DNA from: Mycolicibacterium palauense | GTDB taxonomy: Bacteria; Actinomycetota; Actinomycetes; Mycobacteriales; Mycobacteriaceae | Direction of reading: 5' to 3' | Length of the DNA: 64,000 nucleotides | Assembly: GCF_002592005.1 (NCBI RefSeq) | Contig: NZ_NVQF01000004.1 | Location: 62,001-126,000, forward strand | In this document: positions 53,646 to 61,857 of the stretch, in pieces | Numbering within the stretch: position 1 is the stretch's first letter | Layout: each line of letters starts with the position of its first letter | Program-made: the position numbers and the translations under genes | The notes under the pieces: generated by a model | Told to the model about the DNA's origin: nothing | Databases searched by the model: none | The model's input: the letters and a program-made list of their open reading frames with translations, nothing else

Positions 53646-55371
53646 TCAGGAGGCCTTTGCGATGGTCGTGAGGACCTGGGCTTCGGCTTCGGCCACCAGG
53701 TCCTCGGCGACCAGGTAGACCGTCTGTCGGCGTTCGAGTCCGGATGCGGGTTCGACGCGGACACAACGCAGCGCGGTGCCGGGCGGGATGATCACTTCGT
53801 CTTCGCCGGCGTTGGCGGAGATCGCCTTGACCGGCAGGCCGTCGCGGGTGCGGATGGCCATCAGGTAGGAGCCGGGCCCGCCGTCGGCGAATCGGGTGGC
53901 CGTGGCGGTGCGGGTGGTGGCTGAGGCGACTTGTCCCACTTCGACTTTCGCGCCGACGGGGAATGCGGTGGCGAGGTAGTCGGCCGGCGGGCCGGTGTAG
54001 CCGGCGGGGACGCGGGTGCCGCGGACGACGGTGACGGGTTCGCGGGAGGCGTTGTGGCGGGCGTACTTGTCGAAGGCGCTGCGCAGATGGTTTGCAGGTG
54101 TTGGCGATCGCCGGCGCTGGTGTTCTGGTGCGGCCGGTGAAGACGTCGTTGATCTGGATGTAAGCCCCGGAGCCGATGTGCCGGCCGCTGGTGTAGGTGC
54201 GCAGCGCATCTCGCTCGTCGGCGGTGAGCTCGGTGTTGACGAAGCGGGCGTGGGTCTTGGCGAGGTCGCCGATCGGGGTGGTGCGCAGTGTGCCGTAGAC
54301 GTCGTGCAGGCCCCACGCTGTGAGGTCCCCTCCCCTGCGGGTGATGACGGTGTAGTCGCGGGCGGATTCCTTGCCGTAGGAGCGGATTCCGCTGTGCTGC
54401 AGCAGGGTGTGGGTTGCGTCGCCGAGGCTGGGTGCGGGCAGTGTGTGGTGTTCGAAGTGCGGGATGCGTGCACCGCCTCGGGTCGGTGTGCCCAGCGCGT
54501 GGCGGTGGGCGGCCGTGTACGCCTGCTCGGGGTCGTCCCCGGACAGGCTGGCGGCGAGGCGGGCTGCCTGGCCGGCGGTCTCCGCGGCGGCCAGGCGCTG
54601 GCGGTGGTGATGTCGGGCGGTGGCGTCGAGCAGCTCGGTGCGTAGTGGCGCCGCGGCGGCGGCATCGACGATCTCGTCCCGCGCGTGGGTCAGGTGTTCT
54701 GCCAGGAACGCCTGCTGCTCGTCGGGAGTGGGGAGCCGGCCGTAGGCCGCCTGTGTGGCCAGCTGCAGCGTGATGTCGGCGTGGGATCGGTACGCCTGCT
54801 GCTGGAGATCGTCGATGCCGCCTGGAGGGTGGTCGAGTGGGGTGAGGACGGGAATGCGGTTGGCCATCGTGATGGCGGTCTTGTAGGTGGATGCGGTGGC
54901 CAGGGTGCGGTAGGCCTGGCCGTCTCGGAGCGCGACCGCGTAGTCGCCGCGGCGTGTCCGGTACACCGCGGTGTCGGCGTCGAGCAGGGTCGCCGACGTG
55001 GTGTCGGCGGAGCCGCCGGGTCGATGGATGGGGATCTCGGCGCGCTCGGTGATCGTGGTGTCGCGGTCGGCGCCGGTCAGGTGCGCCGGCAGGGCTGCGA
55101 AGGCGGCGTCGACGTCGGGGCGGATGTCGGCGCGGCGGGTGGCGATGAGTGCGTCGATGTCGGTGTCGATGAGGTTGGCGAGCAGCTCGTCACGATGGGG
55201 GCTGGGTGGGGCTGCGAGGTGTTCGGTGACCGTGCGGGCTGCTAGCTGGGTGTGCAGCTGCTGGTGTTGGTCGGTGAGGGCGTCGGTGGCGGCCGCGGAC
55301 TTCTGGTAGGTGGCGCGGGTGTCCCCTGAGCAGCGGCGGGGTCCGCCGGGGTCGTTGGTGGCCAGGCACAT
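53646..55371 (-). pseudogene. Second ADP-ribosyltransferase with MC...RC start, frameshifted
   Basis: MCLATNDPGGPRRC opens the protein, then a helical middle aligned with the intact paralogue (HALGTPTRGG, FEHHTLP, YGKESARDY, LRTYTSGRHIG). Near 54090-54110 the frame is lost. The remainder (LRSAFDKYARHN, VVRGTRVPAGY, SATTRTATATRF, NAGEDEVIIP) reads in the next frame to a stop at 53646. One extra base explains it. All catalytic residues (R, S-T, E-x-E) survive in the second frame, so this is recent decay, a sequencing error, or recoding. Confidence 0.75.
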
Positions 55372-55573
55372 GGTCAGTGCTGGGGTGCGTCGCGGTCGCC
55401 GGACACTTGTTCTCCTTCTGTGGTCGTCGATGGGGAAGTACCGGCGGGCGGGGTGGTTTCCGTCGTCGAGTCCGGCGAAATATCGGCGGGCCCTGCGTGG
55501 TGGGGCCTGTGCGCGATTTCGTCGGGTTTCGTCGCGCGGTGTGGTCTCCGCGCGCTGCTAGCGTGGAATGTGC

Positions 55574-55642
55574 GTCCTCGACCCCCCCGGAGGACGTCTC
55601 TGCGCCCCCAGCCGCTCCTCCCCCCCCTGCGGCTGGGGGCGC
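55574..55642. repeat. Two adjacent hairpins with C-rich loops
   Basis: Hairpin 1: GTCCTC / GAGGAC (55574-55595). Hairpin 2: perfect 13-bp arms GCGCCCCCAGCCG / CGGCTGGGGGCGC (55602-55642) around a C-rich 15-nt loop. No U-tract. They lie between divergent genes, just before the FtsK-like pair; could be a bidirectional terminator or a DNA-transfer or replication site. Confidence 0.6.
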
Positions 55643-55739
55643 CTCACGTTGCGGCTCAGATTGTGGGCGGCGGGCCGCCGATTCGGTCGCTGGGCGGATC
55701 TAGACTGCGTGTATCGCCGCGCATGGTGGCGTGAATCCC

Positions 55740-55800
55740 GGCATCGACTGCCGCCGCCCACATCGGCCAGTCACTTCAGACCGGGACAAGACCCGACGGG
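55740..55800 (+). promoter_or_regulatory. Shared 5' leader, copy 1
   Basis: GCATCGAC, then GCCGCCCACATCGGC, then GTC...TTC.GA.CG.GACAAG.CCC. The same series of blocks occurs at 57230-57300, also upstream of an FtsK-like gene. Possibly an RNA structure or operator. Confidence 0.45.
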
Positions 55801-55882
55801 TTCCCGTGCAGCTACCCAGCAAAGGCACTTCCGCGCAGATGTGGGGCGACGCGGAGGATACGACTTTGGATGGGAGATTCCC

Positions 55883-56671
55883 TTGTCTGACAACGAGTCC
55901 CGCAAGCGTGCTGCGCGCGAGTTCCAGGCGGCCAATCCGGGCACGTCCTATACGCGTGCTCTGCGGCAGGTCGCCAAGAAGCGGATCCGGCGGCCGCTGA
56001 CAGCTGTTCTCGGCGTCGGTGTCGGCGGTCGGCCGGTTGAGCTGAACCTGGACTGGCAGGTCCACGGCGGCAGCGGCCCGCATTGCACGGTCGCCGGCGA
56101 GCAGGTGTCGTCACTGCTGGCCGTGCTGGCCACCGGGCTCGCCGCGGGCCAGTCCCCCGGTGATCTCGAGTTGATGGTCTGCGTGGATGAGGACACGCAG
56201 GTGACGGTGGCGCACCGCAGAGTCGGCGCCGGCGAGCTGGCCGCGGTCGTCGACGAGCTGCTGGCGTCGCGGTTCGAGTTCTTTCGGTCGGTCGACGCGC
56301 TCGACATCGAGGACGCCCGCGGCCGCGGGCACCAGGTGCCGACGACGGTGGTGCTGATCGACGACCACGATGGCGCCTTGGCGGGTTCGGAGGTGTTGGC
56401 GCGGTGGCTGCGGGTGGGTCGTTCTGCTGGCATTGACCTCGTGGTGGGGATGCCGATCGCGCGGCCGAACGCTGTGACCTCGACCGATGGCATGTCCCCG
56501 GCCGAGGCGTTCGATCGCCTCGTGCGCGCCGCGACGCGGCGCAACAGGCTGTTGGACAGCATGGCGTCGGCGACGGTCGTCGACCGTGGCCAGGGCCACT
56601 GGATGCTGCGCACGAGCGACCGCTGGGGCCGCAGCGTGCTGACCGACTTCACCCTCGGCGCAGGGGTGTAG
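55883..56671 (+). CDS. FtsK/EccC-like ATPase domain protein lacking Walker A
   Basis: 262 residues from TTG (TGGGAG ribosome site). N-terminal motif ARxFQxxxPGTSYxxALRxV, then the EccC-like lead-in HGGSGPHC. The P-loop position reads AGEQVSS instead of GxxGSGK, while Walker B TVVLIDDHDGA is kept. So it probably cannot hydrolyse ATP alone. It is a paralogue of 57384-58142 and may pair with it, as inactive ATPase domains do in EccC. Four nt upstream of the Phd-like gene. Confidence 0.75.
   Translation: MSDNESRKRAAREFQAANPGTSYTRALRQVAKKRIRRPLTAVLGVGVGGRPVELNLDWQVHGGSGPHCTVAGEQVSSLLAVLATGLAAGQSPGDLELMVCVDEDTQVTVAHRRVGAGELAAVVDELLASRFEFFRSVDALDIEDARGRGHQVPTTVVLIDDHDGALAGSEVLARWLRVGRSAGIDLVVGMPIARPNAVTSTDGMSPAEAFDRLVRAATRRNRLLDSMASATVVDRGQGHWMLRTSDRWGRSVLTDFTLGAGV
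56486..56500 (+). repeat. Dispersed motif inside a coding region (GATGGCATGTCCCCG)
   Basis: Perfect copy, but inside the first FtsK-like gene (encodes DGMSP). The one clear exception to the intergenic rule. Confidence 0.6.
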
Positions 56672-56675
56672 GGGC

Positions 56676-57161
56676 ATGGTCTTCATCAGCTCCGATCGCC
56701 TGGTCAACATCACCGAGGCCAGGAACGGTTTCAGTGTGCTGCTGGGAGATGCGCGCGAAGGCCGCGTGTGGCACATCGTGAAGGGCTCGGAGGTGGTCGC
56801 CCATCTGGTGCCGCCGACGGCTCGAATCATCGACCAGGACGCGTTGTTGATGGCGATGGCGACGGCGCTGCTGCGCGGCGAAGCGGAAGCGCTCAGCCGG
56901 GAGGGCGTGGGCTCTAACGCCGGCGCCGATACCGGGCGTCTGTTTGTCTGGGTGTGGCGCACTGACGTGCGGCTGTTCCACGGCTTGCTGAGTCAGTTCG
57001 GCGAGTTGCTCAGCGCGTCGGCCGGCCGGCCCTACGGCGTCTGGGAGGTGTTCGGGGTTCTGCGTGGCGCGATGCGCGATGCGGGCCTGGGTGACAGCGA
57101 GCTCGCCGCTGCCGAACGCAGTTCACACCGCGCTGCGGTAGACCGCGCGGATCCCGTCTAG
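56676..57161 (+). CDS. Phd/YefM-like protein with extra C-terminal domain, 161 aa
   Basis: VNITEARNGFSVLLGDAREGRVWHIVKGSEVVAHLVP is the Phd/YefM antitoxin fold. The remaining roughly 100 residues (FVWVWRTDVRLFHGLLSQFGELL and onward) are not an ordinary antitoxin tail. No toxin gene follows; the neighbours are the two FtsK-like genes, so it may act as a repressor of this cluster. Confidence 0.65.
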   Translation: MVFISSDRLVNITEARNGFSVLLGDAREGRVWHIVKGSEVVAHLVPPTARIIDQDALLMAMATALLRGEAEALSREGVGSNAGADTGRLFVWVWRTDVRLFHGLLSQFGELLSASAGRPYGVWEVFGVLRGAMRDAGLGDSELAAAERSSHRAAVDRADPV

Positions 57162-57229
57162 CGGCGCGGGCAGGTTGCCGCTGATTCGTGGTTAGCATGA
57201 TCTTGGCTGCCACCGCGGCGGCCTGATCC

Positions 57230-57300
57230 TCGGCTATCGACACCTGCCGCCCACATCGGCTCGTCGAATGTTCGGAGCGAGACAAGTCCCTCAGGGTCCC
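57230..57300 (+). promoter_or_regulatory. Shared 5' leader, copy 2
   Basis: Matches 55740-55800 block by block, including GCCGCCCACATCGGC and GACAAG. Lies about 85 bp before the second FtsK-like start. Confidence 0.45.
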
Positions 57301-57383
57301 GCGGACAACCCCCCGAGTCCACGTAGTGCGCCGGGTCAGATGTGGGCTGCCCGTCGCCGTATGGAAAGGGGAGGTCACCTCTC

Positions 57384-58142
57384 ATGACGAACAACGCTCA
57401 CAAGAAGGCCGCTCGACAGCACCAGGCAGAGACCGGTAAGCCCTACAGTCAGGCCTTGCGCGAGGTGGATACCACTACCGGGCCCCGCCGCAATCTCGTT
57501 GCGCACTTGGGTGTCGACGGCGACGGCGCCGCGGTGACACTCGACCTCAATGAGCCTTCGCGCGGTGGCGTCGGACCGCACTGCTTCATCACCGGCAGGA
57601 CCGGTAGCGGCAAGACTGTGCTTGTCGAGCGCATCGCCCGGTCGTTGGCTCATGATCAGCGCACAGCGCCGGAGATCTTCGTGCATGGCCGCCTGACGGC
57701 GGCACTGCCGTCGAGTGTGAGGCTTGTCGAAGGAGAGTCGCTCACAGGGATACTCGCGCAGCTTCTCGACGATCGGTCACGCGACGGCAATGTTCAGGCT
57801 TCGCCGGTTGTGGTTCTGATCGACAACTGCGACGGGTGGCTGTTGCAGTCCTCGATCGACAGGTTCACGACGGGTGGCGGGACGCTACGCCGGCTGGTCA
57901 GGGAGGGGCGTGCGCTGGGCATCCATCTCGTTCTGACGATGCAGCATGAACGTCCGGAGGCCGCGCTCGGCGGAGCGGGATCAGCCGTTGCGGACAATAT
58001 CTCGACGGGAATCCGCTTGAAGAGTCGTACCTTCAGCGAGCTCCACATGGGTGAGGGCTTGTTGCAGTGCTCCGACGGCTTCGATGTTCACAGCTGCAGG
58101 CCGTCCGATCGCGACATTCGCTTCCGGTTCGAGGCCGTATAG
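57384..58142 (+). CDS. FtsK/EccC-like ATPase domain protein with intact Walker A
   Basis: 252 residues. N-terminal ARQHQAETGKPYSQALREV, Walker A ITGRTGSGKTVL (about 73-80), Walker B VVVLIDNCDGW (about 145), and an FtsK-type AADNIST-like sensor region (AVADNISTGIRLKSRT). Size is one ATPase domain without membrane helices. It resembles a single EccC domain or a small plasmid TraB/FtsK-type translocase. A DNA or protein pump partner is inferred. Confidence 0.78.
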   Translation: MTNNAHKKAARQHQAETGKPYSQALREVDTTTGPRRNLVAHLGVDGDGAAVTLDLNEPSRGGVGPHCFITGRTGSGKTVLVERIARSLAHDQRTAPEIFVHGRLTAALPSSVRLVEGESLTGILAQLLDDRSRDGNVQASPVVVLIDNCDGWLLQSSIDRFTTGGGTLRRLVREGRALGIHLVLTMQHERPEAALGGAGSAVADNISTGIRLKSRTFSELHMGEGLLQCSDGFDVHSCRPSDRDIRFRFEAV

Positions 58143-58170
58143 GCGATCGGCGGGGTCAACGTACCGTCGA

Positions 58171-58413
58171 GTGGTGGCCGCTGCGCGTTCCGTGGTGCGC
58201 CGGCCGGCGACGCCGGCGCCGATGCTGGCCACCCTCGGCCCGCCGCCGTCTGGTGATCAATGGGCGGTGGAGTGGAAGATGGACGGCCGGGCCAGCCTGA
58301 TCGTTGATCGCGGCGAGGTCGTGACGTTCTCCCGGAACGGTGCTGATGTGAAACCGTCGCTCCTGTGCCCGTCATCCTCGAAATGCCGATTCGTTCTCGT
58401 AGCAATTCCATGA
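58171..58413 (+). pseudogene. Fragment of an ATP-dependent DNA ligase
   Basis: The frame encodes PMLATLGPPP, then WAVEWKMDGRASLIVD and VVTFSRNGADVKPS, the adenylation motif I (K-x-D-G) and flanks of bacterial LigC/LigD-type ligases. It breaks off after about 65 residues, and no other ligase motifs follow. A remnant from recombination. Confidence 0.65.
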
Positions 58414-58453
58414 GGCAGCACATCTGGCGGCGGTCCCCCCGAAGGGGTGGTGG

Positions 58454-58927
58454 TCAGGTTTCTATCCGGACAAGTACTTCGTGTTCGGGTGGTCGGTGGT
58501 AGCGCAGGTAGGTCAGTCGGTGGCGGCCGTCGCCGATGAGTGTGTCGCTCGCGTTCACTCCGTTGGTCAGCCACGCCCATACCGGGTAGTCGGCGCGGTG
58601 CGGTGCGGCCCAATCCAGCCACGGCCGCTCCGATTCGAGTGGTTGGTTGAGCAGCGGCGACGATCGTGCCAGGGCGGTTGCGGTGTCTACGCTGTCGGCC
58701 AGGTCGGCGCTCCACGGCAGTTGCGCGAGTTCGGTGAGGACGATCCGTCGGTAGTCGGGGTCTGCGCTGACGAGGGCGCGGCGATGGGCCTCGGGGTCCC
58801 AGAAGTCGTCGTCGCCGAGAAGTGCTCGCAGCTCGTGTTCGAGGTTGCCGTAGCGGCTGCCGTGCTTGCCGAGACCGGATGGCCAGGGCAACGATCCCAG
58901 CGGGCGGATTCGATACGTCATGGGCAT
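58454..58927 (-). CDS. ParB/Srx-like fold protein, 157 aa
   Basis: The C-terminal part NASDTLIGDGRHRLTYLRYH, then EHEVLVRIET, follows the ParB/sulfiredoxin-like pattern (DG-x-HR). The N-terminal part is helical. No HTH, so it is not a classical partition ParB; such short members occur in phages and may bind nucleotides. ATG at 58927 behind AAAGGGGG. Confidence 0.5.
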   Translation of the reverse strand: MPMTYRIRPLGSLPWPSGLGKHGSRYGNLEHELRALLGDDDFWDPEAHRRALVSADPDYRRIVLTELAQLPWSADLADSVDTATALARSSPLLNQPLESERPWLDWAAPHRADYPVWAWLTNGVNASDTLIGDGRHRLTYLRYHRPPEHEVLVRIET

Positions 58928-58985
58928 GTCGACGTCCCCCTTTCGGGGCAGGCGTGCCGGTTTGACGATGTTGAGGCACTTCGCA

Positions 58986-59870
58986 TCAGGCGGGGATTCC
59001 GTTCTGTGCGATCCAGGTCTGCAGTCCGGGCATGAGGTCCTCGACGTTGATGTCGCCGCCGCGCTGTCGCTTGAGTTCGCGCAGCGTCTTGCGGGCGGTG
59101 GAGGCGAATTTCTTGTCGGCCCGTTCGCGGCATTCGGCCATGATGGCTTCGGGGGTGCGGTCGTGCTTGGCCGCCAGGGCGGCGACGGCGGTGTCGACGG
59201 TGCGGCGCCATTCGGCGGCGGAGGGGTGGTCGTCGCCGTACCAGTGCAGGTCGCCTAGCGCTGTGGCGATGGCGTTGGTCGCGGCGAGCTCGGTCTTGTA
59301 GAGCGTCTTGCCGGTGTCGGGGTCGGTGATCGCGGCCGCGGTGGCGGCGGCGTTCTTGGTGGCCTTCTCGGCGGCGCGTTGTTCGCGTTCGAGGTCGGTG
59401 GGGCGGCGGATCTCGCCGGTGCGGGTGAGGACCTCGACGGGAGCTGATGGGTAGCAGACGGTGCAGGCGAGTTCTCCTGCGGCGTAGACGATCTGGTCTT
59501 CGTGGTGTCCGCTGTACTCGGTGAGCCAGGCGTAGCGGGTGCTCGGGAAACAGGTGGAACAACGCATGGAGCTGTGGACGTGGCCGCCGGTGTTCTGGAC
59601 GAGGAAGGCTCGGGTCCAGCCGCCTCGGCGGTCGTATTCGTCGCTGTAGGGGCGCATCTGTTCGGTGATGGCGGCGATCTTGGGTGCGTAGTCGTCGGCC
59701 TGGCCGTCGAGTCTGGCTGCGCGGGCGGGGTCGGGGTGGCGGCCGGTGCGGGCGTGGTGGGCGGAGCTACGCAGGCTGTCGGCGTGGGAGATGAGTTTGG
59801 CGCGGTGAAATCCCAGTTCGTTGAGGATGGCGTCGATCTGGGCGGGTGTCTGCGTGGTGAGGTCGGTCAT
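58986..59870 (-). CDS. Zinc-finger hypothetical protein, 294 aa
   Basis: An N-terminal helical domain, then two Cys pairs, CSTCFP (about 103) and CTVCYP (about 137), that probably bind zinc. An Arg/Glu coiled section and an Ala-rich helical domain follow. Similar proteins occur in mycobacteriophages and plasmids; function unknown. ATGA overlap with the upstream gene. Confidence 0.65.
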   Translation of the reverse strand: MTDLTTQTPAQIDAILNELGFHRAKLISHADSLRSSAHHARTGRHPDPARAARLDGQADDYAPKIAAITEQMRPYSDEYDRRGGWTRAFLVQNTGGHVHSSMRCSTCFPSTRYAWLTEYSGHHEDQIVYAAGELACTVCYPSAPVEVLTRTGEIRRPTDLEREQRAAEKATKNAAATAAAITDPDTGKTLYKTELAATNAIATALGDLHWYGDDHPSAAEWRRTVDTAVAALAAKHDRTPEAIMAECRERADKKFASTARKTLRELKRQRGGDINVEDLMPGLQTWIAQNGIPA

Positions 59871-60109
59871 CAGAGGGTCGCTCCGTAGGTGTTGCCCTGC
59901 AGGGCGTTGGCGATGGCGCTGGCGATGACGGCGACCTGGTTGCAGGTGATGGTGCCGTTCTGCAGCTCGATCAGTTCGGTGACGGCGTTGCAGGCGACGA
60001 TCTTGGCGGTGTCGTCGAACGCGTCGAGGCGGCCGATGGCGTCCTCATGGGCTTGGCCGGCGGTGAGGTAGTCACCGGCGCGGAAGTGGCAGCTCGGGAG
60101 GCTTCGCAT
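59870..60109 (-). CDS. Hypothetical protein, 79 aa
   Basis: MRSLPSCHFRAGDYLTAGQAHED, a helical protein with Ala/Ile-rich end (VAVIASAIANALQGN). Ribosome site AAGGAG. Overlaps the downstream gene. Confidence 0.6.
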   Translation of the reverse strand: MRSLPSCHFRAGDYLTAGQAHEDAIGRLDAFDDTAKIVACNAVTELIELQNGTITCNQVAVIASAIANALQGNTYGATL

Positions 60110-60140
60110 GGGGTTTCTCCTTCTCGTTGGTCTGGTGGGG

Positions 60141-60527
60141 TCAGGCGGCGTCGGCGGGCGGGTAGTCGCCGAAGATGCCGCGTTCGTCTCCTTGGGCGAC
60201 GAGCTCGTTCTGGCGATCGGCGTCGGCGGCGAGGCGGGCGTTGCGGCGTTCGATCCAGCGGACGGCGAACACGATGGCGGCCAGGACGGCGATGGTGGGG
60301 ACCAGCCATTCCCACTGCCAGATCATGCAGGCGATCCAGAACACGATGAGGGTGGTCCAGGCGGGGTGGCGCTGAAACCAGTCCTTGACGGGCGGGGCCG
60401 CGACGGGGACGTGGATGACGGTGGGTGCGGCCAGGGCCTCGGTCCACTGGTGTCCGTCCCAATAGCGTTGCTGGGCAGCGCCTGTGGGGTCGGGGTACCA
60501 GCCGGCGGACGGGGTGGTGTTGGTCAT
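60141..60527 (-). CDS. DUF2510 membrane protein, 128 aa
   Basis: GWYPDPTGAAQQRYWDGHQWT is the DUF2510 module of actinobacterial membrane proteins. Two membrane helices follow (about 57-92, TLIVFWIACMIWQW and LVPTIAVLAAIVFAVRW). Role unknown. First gene of the operon to 58454; ribosome site GGGAGG. Confidence 0.85.
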   Translation of the reverse strand: MTNTTPSAGWYPDPTGAAQQRYWDGHQWTEALAAPTVIHVPVAAPPVKDWFQRHPAWTTLIVFWIACMIWQWEWLVPTIAVLAAIVFAVRWIERRNARLAADADRQNELVAQGDERGIFGDYPPADAA

Positions 60528-60563
60528 CGTGCCTCCCAAAGTTCTCGACCTCCCTACTGTAAA

Positions 60564-60588
60564 CCACTTTACATTTGTTGTAAAGTGG
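60564..60588. promoter_or_regulatory. Perfect inverted repeat in a divergent promoter region
   Basis: Arms CCACTTTACA and TGTAAAGTGG, 5-bp spacer. -10 boxes face both ways: TACAGT on the minus strand and TAAAGT (60581-60586) on the plus strand. A clear operator controlling both the DUF2510 operon and the plus-strand genes. Confidence 0.7.
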
Positions 60589-60593
60589 ATTGC

Positions 60594-60632
60594 GTGACTC
60601 GAGTTGAGAAGTACTGTGATGCCGCCGGATAG
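60594..60632 (+). CDS. Possible leaderless 12-codon leader peptide
   Basis: GTG 7 nt after the -10 box TAAAGT encodes MTRVEKYCDAAG and stops 54 nt before the next gene. A leader ORF is plausible; no homologue recognised. Confidence 0.35.
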   Translation: MTRVEKYCDAAG

Positions 60633-60686
60633 TCGGCCGGCGGGGAATCGGGCGCGCTCGCGCGTTCCACGAACAGGAGGCGCGTT

Positions 60687-61079
60687 GTGAGGGTGATTGT
60701 GCGGACGCCGGCGGAACTGGTCGCCGAGTACGACCTGCCCGATCTCGACGACAGCGCCAGCGATGCCGAGGTCCTGGCCGCCGCGGCTGGCGCCGAGCCC
60801 GTGCAACGAAGCGGCCCGGAGGTCGTCGGCGATCCCTACGTGCACGCCCGCGTCGTCGAGCGCAGCCTGGGCAGGCTGGCTGAGCAGGGTCGACGCCTCT
60901 CGGAGGCCGAGGCCCGGCTCGGCGCGGAGAAGGACGCCGCCCGGAAGTTGGCCCAACGGTACTTCAAGGAGGGGCGGGCCAAGCGCGAGATCATCGAGGC
61001 GCTGGGCGTTTCGCGCCCAACGTTGGACTCCTGGCTGGGGGAAGGGTCCACTCGACCGCGGAAGAGAGGCGGCGGGTGA
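60687..61079 (+). CDS. Helix-turn-helix protein, 130 aa
   Basis: GTG with AGGAGG. The N-terminus is mixed and acidic, the middle a coiled helix (VVERSLGRLAEQGRRLSEAEARL), and the end KREIIEALGVSRPTLDSWLGEG is a resolvase-type helix-turn-helix. It may bind the operator at 60564-60588. Confidence 0.7.
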   Translation: MRVIVRTPAELVAEYDLPDLDDSASDAEVLAAAAGAEPVQRSGPEVVGDPYVHARVVERSLGRLAEQGRRLSEAEARLGAEKDAARKLAQRYFKEGRAKREIIEALGVSRPTLDSWLGEGSTRPRKRGGG

Positions 61080-61126
61080 GGTCGCAGAGGCTGTGGCGGC
61101 GCGCGAAAGCGGCGCTGAGCAGTGCA

Positions 61127-61141
61127 GATACCACGTCCCCG
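61127..61141 (+). repeat. Dispersed motif (GATACCACGTCCCCG)
   Basis: 48 bp after the upstream stop and spanning about -33 to -19 of the leaderless abiEi promoter, so it could both stop and block transcription. Confidence 0.7.
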
Positions 61142-61147
61142 GATTGC

Positions 61148-61153
61148 TACTAT
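61148..61153 (+). promoter_or_regulatory. abiEi -10 box (TACTAT), leaderless start
   Basis: TACTAT lies 6 nt before ATG 61160. There is no ribosome site, consistent with leaderless translation. Confidence 0.6.
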
Positions 61154-61159
61154 TGCTGC

Positions 61160-61828
61160 ATGGCCAACGAGCAGGCGTGGGGCCGGCTGCACGCTCGGGC
61201 CGCCGGCCAGTTCGGGCTGTTCACGGCAGCCCAGGCCCGTCACCAGGGTGTGGCTCGCTATGAGCTGGCCCGGCGCGTCGACTCCGGTGAGTTGTACCGG
61301 GCCCACCACGGCGTGTACGGGTTCACCGAGGATGCGGCCGACATGTTCGCCTTCGAGGACTGGGCCGCGCAATGGCTGGCGCTGCGTCCGGAGGACGACG
61401 TGGAGTTGCGGCGCGCGGATCCAGATTGCGTGATCAGCCACGACAGCGCAGCGGTGATCCGCGAGTTGGGCACCGTCGTCGCACGTGGGTTGTTCTTGAC
61501 CGCCCCGCGGCGCATCAACACGCGATCGCCGCGCGTACACGCCTACCGGCGCGACATCGGCGCCCGAGGCGTCGACTGGGACATTGCAGAAGGGCTTCCG
61601 GTGGCCATGCCTGGGCGGATCATCGCCGACCTGGCACGCGACGATCTGGATGGCTCCCATCAGGGTGCAGTGATCGCCGACGTCCTCGATCAGGGGTTGT
61701 TGACGCTGCACGAGGTCGGGGCTCGCCTAGAGCCGTTTGCGAGCCGATGGGGCGAGCAAGGAGGGGTGGCGTTGGCGAGGCGGTTCGTCTCCGAGGCGGG
61801 CCGCTTAACGCTTGCCCCGAGCAGCTAG
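61160..61828 (+). CDS. abiEi: AbiEi-type antitoxin
   Basis: 222 residues. An N-terminal winged helix (FGLFTAAQARHQGVARYELARRV, then LYRAHHGVYGF) and a C-terminal domain of the AbiEi antitoxin class. AbiEi represses its operon and counters AbiEii, a nucleotidyltransferase that modifies tRNA, usually next door. Here a HigBA-like pair is inserted between the two. Confidence 0.85.
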   Translation: MANEQAWGRLHARAAGQFGLFTAAQARHQGVARYELARRVDSGELYRAHHGVYGFTEDAADMFAFEDWAAQWLALRPEDDVELRRADPDCVISHDSAAVIRELGTVVARGLFLTAPRRINTRSPRVHAYRRDIGARGVDWDIAEGLPVAMPGRIIADLARDDLDGSHQGAVIADVLDQGLLTLHEVGARLEPFASRWGEQGGVALARRFVSEAGRLTLAPSS

Positions 61829-61857
61829 TATCGCTTGCAGCCACTATCGCTTCCGAG

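Larger units (their letters stand above)
55372..55882. other. Divergent intergenic region with hairpins and leader
   Basis: 511 bp. It contains the hairpins at 55574-55642 and the leader block at 55740-55800, which is repeated before the second FtsK-like gene (57230-57300). Confidence 0.5.

Noticed and set aside
58923..58940. CATGTCGACGTCCCCC as a motif copy
   Set aside because: On the minus strand this is the ribosome site and start codon of the ParB-like gene, and the core spacing is wrong.
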